NCBI GenBank assembly: GCA_026014595.1
Contig: JAOZHY010000009.1
Coordinates: 124,001-188,000, forward strand
Length of the DNA stretch: 64,000 bases
Direction: 5' to 3'
DNA from: Candidatus Bathyarchaeota archaeon
GTDB taxonomy: Archaea > Thermoproteota > Bathyarchaeia > Bathyarchaeales > Bathycorpusculaceae
The translations under genes and the position numbers were made by a program. The notes beneath the pieces were generated by a model, which saw only the letters and a list, made by a program, of their open reading frames with translations, did not search any database and was not told the DNA's origin. The first letter of the stretch is position 1; each line of letters starts with the position of its first letter. Shown here piece after piece: positions 60,587 to 64,000 of the stretch.

Positions 60587-61021
60587 TTGGTGGAGCTTGA
60601 GGATGAGTTGAACGCGACGACTTTCCACACCTACGTTTATCTTGTCAAGGTTGGGAAGCCTGTTGGACCCCGAGAAGTGATGCGGGGCGCGGATTTGACC
60701 AGCCCGAGTGTGGCGTACAGGAACTTGCAGAAGTTGGTTGATTTGGGCTTGGTGGTCAAGGATGAGTACGGTAACTATGTTGTTAAAGAGAAGGTGGGCG
60801 TCAAAGGACAAGTTTGGCTGGGAAAAAGCCTCATTCCACGATTCCTCATTTTCGGTTTTGTCTTTTTAGGCGTTTTAATCGCTGAGGTGGCTATACTGGT
60901 TCCGCACTTGCTGGTTGGCGCTTCGGTTGAGGGCTCTTTCTGGCTGTTGTCGGCAATAACCATTGTTTCCGCGGTGATTTTCCTCGTTGAAGGCGTGCTA
61001 TTCAAGAAAAGAATGAAGTGA
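60587..61021 (+). CDS. winged-helix protein with two C-terminal TM helices
   Basis: VGPREVMRGADLTSPSVAYRNLQKLVDLGLVVK then two TM helices; same architecture as 54855-55286. Confidence 0.75.
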   Translation: MVELEDELNATTFHTYVYLVKVGKPVGPREVMRGADLTSPSVAYRNLQKLVDLGLVVKDEYGNYVVKEKVGVKGQVWLGKSLIPRFLIFGFVFLGVLIAEVAILVPHLLVGASVEGSFWLLSAITIVSAVIFLVEGVLFKKRMK

Positions 61022-61038
61022 CGACGCTGCCATTTCGC

Positions 61039-61467
61039 CTAGGCGCTGTAATCTCTTTCCAGAGGCTTTGCGCCGGGAGGTGCTTGTCCCTGCGGTATCT
61101 GCGGCAGAGGTATAGGCGGCGGAATGTTCAGCGTGCGTGAGATGAGGACGGATTCTATGAAGACGACGTTGGATATGGACTGCACAATTATGGTTGGCGG
61201 CGGCTTTTTGTCCTCATAATCTTTGATGATTCTATCGATTTCGTTCCTGTCGCCGGCGGCGTAAGCGCTTCCCTTTAGGCTTATCACTGCCAGAGAAGGG
61301 TTGTAGTTAATCGAGAGAACAAAGGGGACCTCCAGCGTGCCGTCGGGTTTTTTCTCCATGTTCACGATGTTGATGTTGGTGCTTATCTGGATGGGAGGAA
61401 TCGGCTTTCGGATGTCCAAGAACCTTTCCGCTGAAATGTTCGTTATCGCCACGTTAACTCTAATCAT
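61039..61467 (-). CDS. hypothetical protein
   Basis: 142 aa ORF upstream of the S27ae/S24e genes. Confidence 0.6.
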   Translation of the reverse strand: MIRVNVAITNISAERFLDIRKPIPPIQISTNINIVNMEKKPDGTLEVPFVLSINYNPSLAVISLKGSAYAAGDRNEIDRIIKDYEDKKPPPTIIVQSISNVVFIESVLISRTLNIPPPIPLPQIPQGQAPPGAKPLERDYSA

Positions 61468-61518
61468 TCTGCATCATCAGAAAGGTATCGAGACGCGGAA
61501 TTTAAAACTGTTCATTCG

Positions 61519-61785
61519 CTAGGTGCGTTTGTACCGTGTGAAGCCGCAGTGCCCGCAAGTGTATCTGTCGTGGTGGTCAGCCATGAAGTATCCTGGACCA
61601 CAGCGTTCGCAGGTCGGTCGCAACCGCACAGCCTTATCGCTTTCTATCTTGTACAAGGCGTGAACGCCTTTTTCTTCTCTTTTCTTCTTTTCTGCCTTGG
61701 GCTTTTCGGCTTTTTGAGGTTTCGGCGCCTCCTTTTTCACTTCTTGAGCAGGTGGCGCTTCTTCTTTCTTAGCTTTCTGGGACAT
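61519..61785 (-). CDS. rps27ae: 30S ribosomal protein S27ae with Lys/Glu/Pro-rich N-terminal extension
   Basis: CERCGPGYFMADHHDRYTCGHCGFTRY. Confidence 0.95.
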   Translation of the reverse strand: MSQKAKKEEAPPAQEVKKEAPKPQKAEKPKAEKKKREEKGVHALYKIESDKAVRLRPTCERCGPGYFMADHHDRYTCGHCGFTRYKRT

Positions 61786-61786
61786 T

Positions 61787-62101
61787 TTATTGCGTCGCCT
61801 CTGCTTCTTTTGGTTGCTCTGGCGGACTGTTGCGTTTTAGGATGTACTCGGGCTCGATTAATCTTGCTTGTTCAATGGTCTCGTAAACATTGGCAACTCC
61901 AACCGTGGTGTTCGTGCCCGTCAGGGTACGCATCTTTTTTACAAAAACTAGCTCATTGTTAATCTTGAGTTCAGCCGCTACAGCCTTTTTAACTTCAAGA
62001 CGCACAGGTGTCTTCGTTGGCGCATTCTGCTCTATTCGGAAGCTCACTTCTTTTCGTTTCAGAAGCGGATTTTCTTTCACCGATACTATTTTGACTTCCA
62101 T
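61787..62101 (-). CDS. rps24e: 30S ribosomal protein S24e
   Basis: ENPLLKRKEVSFRIEQ..TPTKTPVRLEVKK-like; TGTNTTVGVANVYE. Confidence 0.93.
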   Translation of the reverse strand: MEVKIVSVKENPLLKRKEVSFRIEQNAPTKTPVRLEVKKAVAAELKINNELVFVKKMRTLTGTNTTVGVANVYETIEQARLIEPEYILKRNSPPEQPKEAEATQ

Positions 62102-62147
62102 TGCTCATTCACTTGCTTAAGGGTGTTGAGTTCAAACGGGTTTCTTC

Positions 62148-62693
62148 CTATTTAGCTTTTCGAACAGGTTTCATGGCTTTCAGAAACTCGGCAGCCTCAG
62201 CCTTCTTCTCGGGAGTGACTTTGACCACTACTATACCCTTGTAGGGTTGCCCATAAACAACCAACGAATTTTCTGGCGCGTACAAAACCGAGACAAGTGT
62301 CAGCAAATCCTCTTCTCCATCCACGATTATGTGAACGTGCTTGTCGGTTTCCAGCGCCTCTCTTATTGCCGCGATTGCTTCTTCGGTTATGGTTCCCTGA
62401 GGATTGCTTACGTGAACCACCTTTTCCATGCTGAAATTTTCAGGCGGCAACTTCCGCCGCATACACCTGTTATCGATAATTGACAGCTGAGGATTAATCC
62501 CATGCTCATGGAGGTTGCGCGTAACTCGGTCTCCAACCGACACAATTCTTGGTTTCTCTTCCTCCAATATAGCTTTCATTTTCGCCATGGTCGCATCAAA
62601 CGAACCGCGAATCAAAACGCCAAAAGGCTGTTTGAATTTCACACGAAGCTCTGGCGTCACCTCATAGGCAACTGTCACTTTCTTAAACCTCAC
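62148..62693 (-). CDS. GTP-dependent dephospho-CoA kinase (DUF359)
   Basis: PFGVLIRGSFDATM; VSVGDRVTRNL; IIVDGEEDLLTL. Confidence 0.93.
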   Translation of the reverse strand: MRFKKVTVAYEVTPELRVKFKQPFGVLIRGSFDATMAKMKAILEEEKPRIVSVGDRVTRNLHEHGINPQLSIIDNRCMRRKLPPENFSMEKVVHVSNPQGTITEEAIAAIREALETDKHVHIIVDGEEDLLTLVSVLYAPENSLVVYGQPYKGIVVVKVTPEKKAEAAEFLKAMKPVRKAK

Positions 62694-62745
62694 ATGTTAT
62701 GTGATCGCCGTCCGGATGCAGACCACGTTCAAATGAGTGGACGGC

Positions 62746-62940
62746 CTATCTAACTTTCAACGCATAGCGCCCTTTGTCTTTTATGCTCATAGCCTTCGCA
62801 ATAGCCGAGTTTTCAGGGTCAAACACAATGACCATGCCGCTGAAATCTTCGCTTAGACTCGTGGACCTGCATTTCGGACATACGTTTTCCTTTGTAATGA
62901 AGTGGCAGTTCGTGCACGCCTTCTCGCTCATCCAACTCAC
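62746..62940 (-). CDS. spt4: transcription elongation factor Spt4 (RpoE2)
   Basis: KACTNCHFITKENVCPKCRSTSLSEDFSGMVIVFDPENS. Confidence 0.95.
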   Translation of the reverse strand: MSWMSEKACTNCHFITKENVCPKCRSTSLSEDFSGMVIVFDPENSAIAKAMSIKDKGRYALKVR

Positions 62941-63539
62941 TCCTGCGCCTTGGCTTTCTCTTCCTTGCCTTCAGCGGGCTTCTCCGAAGCCTCTTTAGGT
63001 TTAGCTTCAAGTTTTAGCCATTCCAGCTTGCCCAAAAAAGGCTGTCTCGCTGTCACGCCGATTTTCCCAGAACTCCCCGCCCTGCCCATGGAAACCGCTG
63101 TAATTCTAACACGCACTTGGTCGCCCGTGGTCAATTTTCTCTTGGTCTCTTTACCCAGCAGCACCCCCTGCTTCTCATCGTAGGAGATGTAGTCGTCCAT
63201 GAGCTGCGACACGTGAAGCAAAGCGTCTACTGGACCGATGCGCACGAACGCGCCAAAGTCCGCAATTTCCACCACGTCGCCTTCCACAACTTCCTGAATG
63301 ACAGGAGAGAACGTTAGCAGAGAAAAGTTCACCTTGTGATAGGTGGCGCCGTCGCCTGGAATTATCTTGCCAATGGGGCTTACTTCAACTTTGGTCACTG
63401 CTATCACGTAGCCTAATTCCTCATCCACAAGCCCCTCGTACTTCGTCTTAACTTGGTCGCGACCCACCTTTTCCAAGGGGTTCCCGAAGGTTTCAGGCGG
63501 AATACGAATGGTGTCCTGAAGAGTCACAAGCTTAAACAT
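62937..63539 (-). CDS. rpoE1: DNA-directed RNA polymerase subunit E' (Rpb7)
   Basis: MFKLVTLQDTIRIPPETFG; EGDVVEIADFGAFVRIGPVDALLHVSQ. Confidence 0.97.
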   Translation of the reverse strand: MFKLVTLQDTIRIPPETFGNPLEKVGRDQVKTKYEGLVDEELGYVIAVTKVEVSPIGKIIPGDGATYHKVNFSLLTFSPVIQEVVEGDVVEIADFGAFVRIGPVDALLHVSQLMDDYISYDEKQGVLLGKETKRKLTTGDQVRVRITAVSMGRAGSSGKIGVTARQPFLGKLEWLKLEAKPKEASEKPAEGKEEKAKAQE

Positions 63540-63543
63540 ATGA

Positions 63544-63954
63544 TTATATCAACCCGTCAATCTCTAGACGCGATTTTTGTCTCACATAAATCACTGGCAC
63601 ATTTATATCTCTTAGCCTCTTCCTAAGCAATCTATCATTGGTAAACACTAGAACACCCCATTTTCTGGCGGTTTCAACTATCACATCGTCAGCAAGCGCA
63701 GAAGCAGGCTCCTCAACAGCGACGTAACGGCATTTTTCAGCAAGCCCCAACGCGAAAGAAGCGTTCCTCCGCATTTTCGGCGACCCTTCTGCAGCAAGTA
63801 CCTCCAGTTCCCGTTTGACAGGCGAAAGCAAAATCAACTCAAACCTCCTGTTCAGCAACCGCTCCAAATCCCTGAAGATGTCGATTTTGAATTGAAGCGG
63901 AACAAAAAGTGCGTTTGAATCAAGAATCACCTTCAACGTTTTCGCATCCGCCAA
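63544..63954 (-). CDS. PIN-domain (Fcf1/VapC9-like) nuclease
   Basis: VILDSNALFVP; ALADDVIVETARKWGVLVFTNDRLLRKRL. Confidence 0.9.
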   Translation of the reverse strand: MADAKTLKVILDSNALFVPLQFKIDIFRDLERLLNRRFELILLSPVKRELEVLAAEGSPKMRRNASFALGLAEKCRYVAVEEPASALADDVIVETARKWGVLVFTNDRLLRKRLRDINVPVIYVRQKSRLEIDGLI

Positions 63955-64000
63955 CTTTCATGTACCTCACAGAGCGTCGAACACGACATCCACTCTCCAT

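Overview
The window is archaeal, and its gene content suggests a Bathyarchaeia-like or other TACK lineage (inference). Three parts are visible. (1) 0.2-20.5 kb and 49.8-64 kb are compact informational/housekeeping blocks: aIF5A, SRP54, Pus10, L21e, RpoF, KsgA, class I LysRS, thymidylate kinase, L3/L4/L23/L2/S19, S24e/S27ae, Spt4, Rpb7. (2) 22-44 kb is a looser, pseudogene-rich accessory island. It carries a divergent aRF1 paralog, split pyruvate kinase, a YHS-alpha-glucan phosphorylase fusion, a decayed 6-phosphofructokinase, phosphoglycerate mutase, phosphohexomutase, two convergent H+-type P-ATPases, and remnants of DedA, M48 and dihydrolipoamide-dehydrogenase-like genes. (3) 44.1-49.8 kb is a small PrimPol/RHH/integrase replicon module. 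The main structural observation is an 85-bp direct repeat (84/85 by eye) at 21999-22083 and 49758-49842. It covers the 3' end of the integrase gene and the 3' end of the convergent UPF0147 gene, so parts 2 and 3 together look like a ~27.8 kb integrated element or tandem accretion at a UPF0147 3' end. Other notable items are a tRNA-Arg(GCG) with a D-loop insertion/intron, two small proteins resembling eukaryotic ribosomal protein eL22, a dispersed intergenic repeat family, three tandem inverted repeats at the replicon edge, and a bacterial-type MetK. All calls come from reading the sequence and ORF translations; no database search was run.
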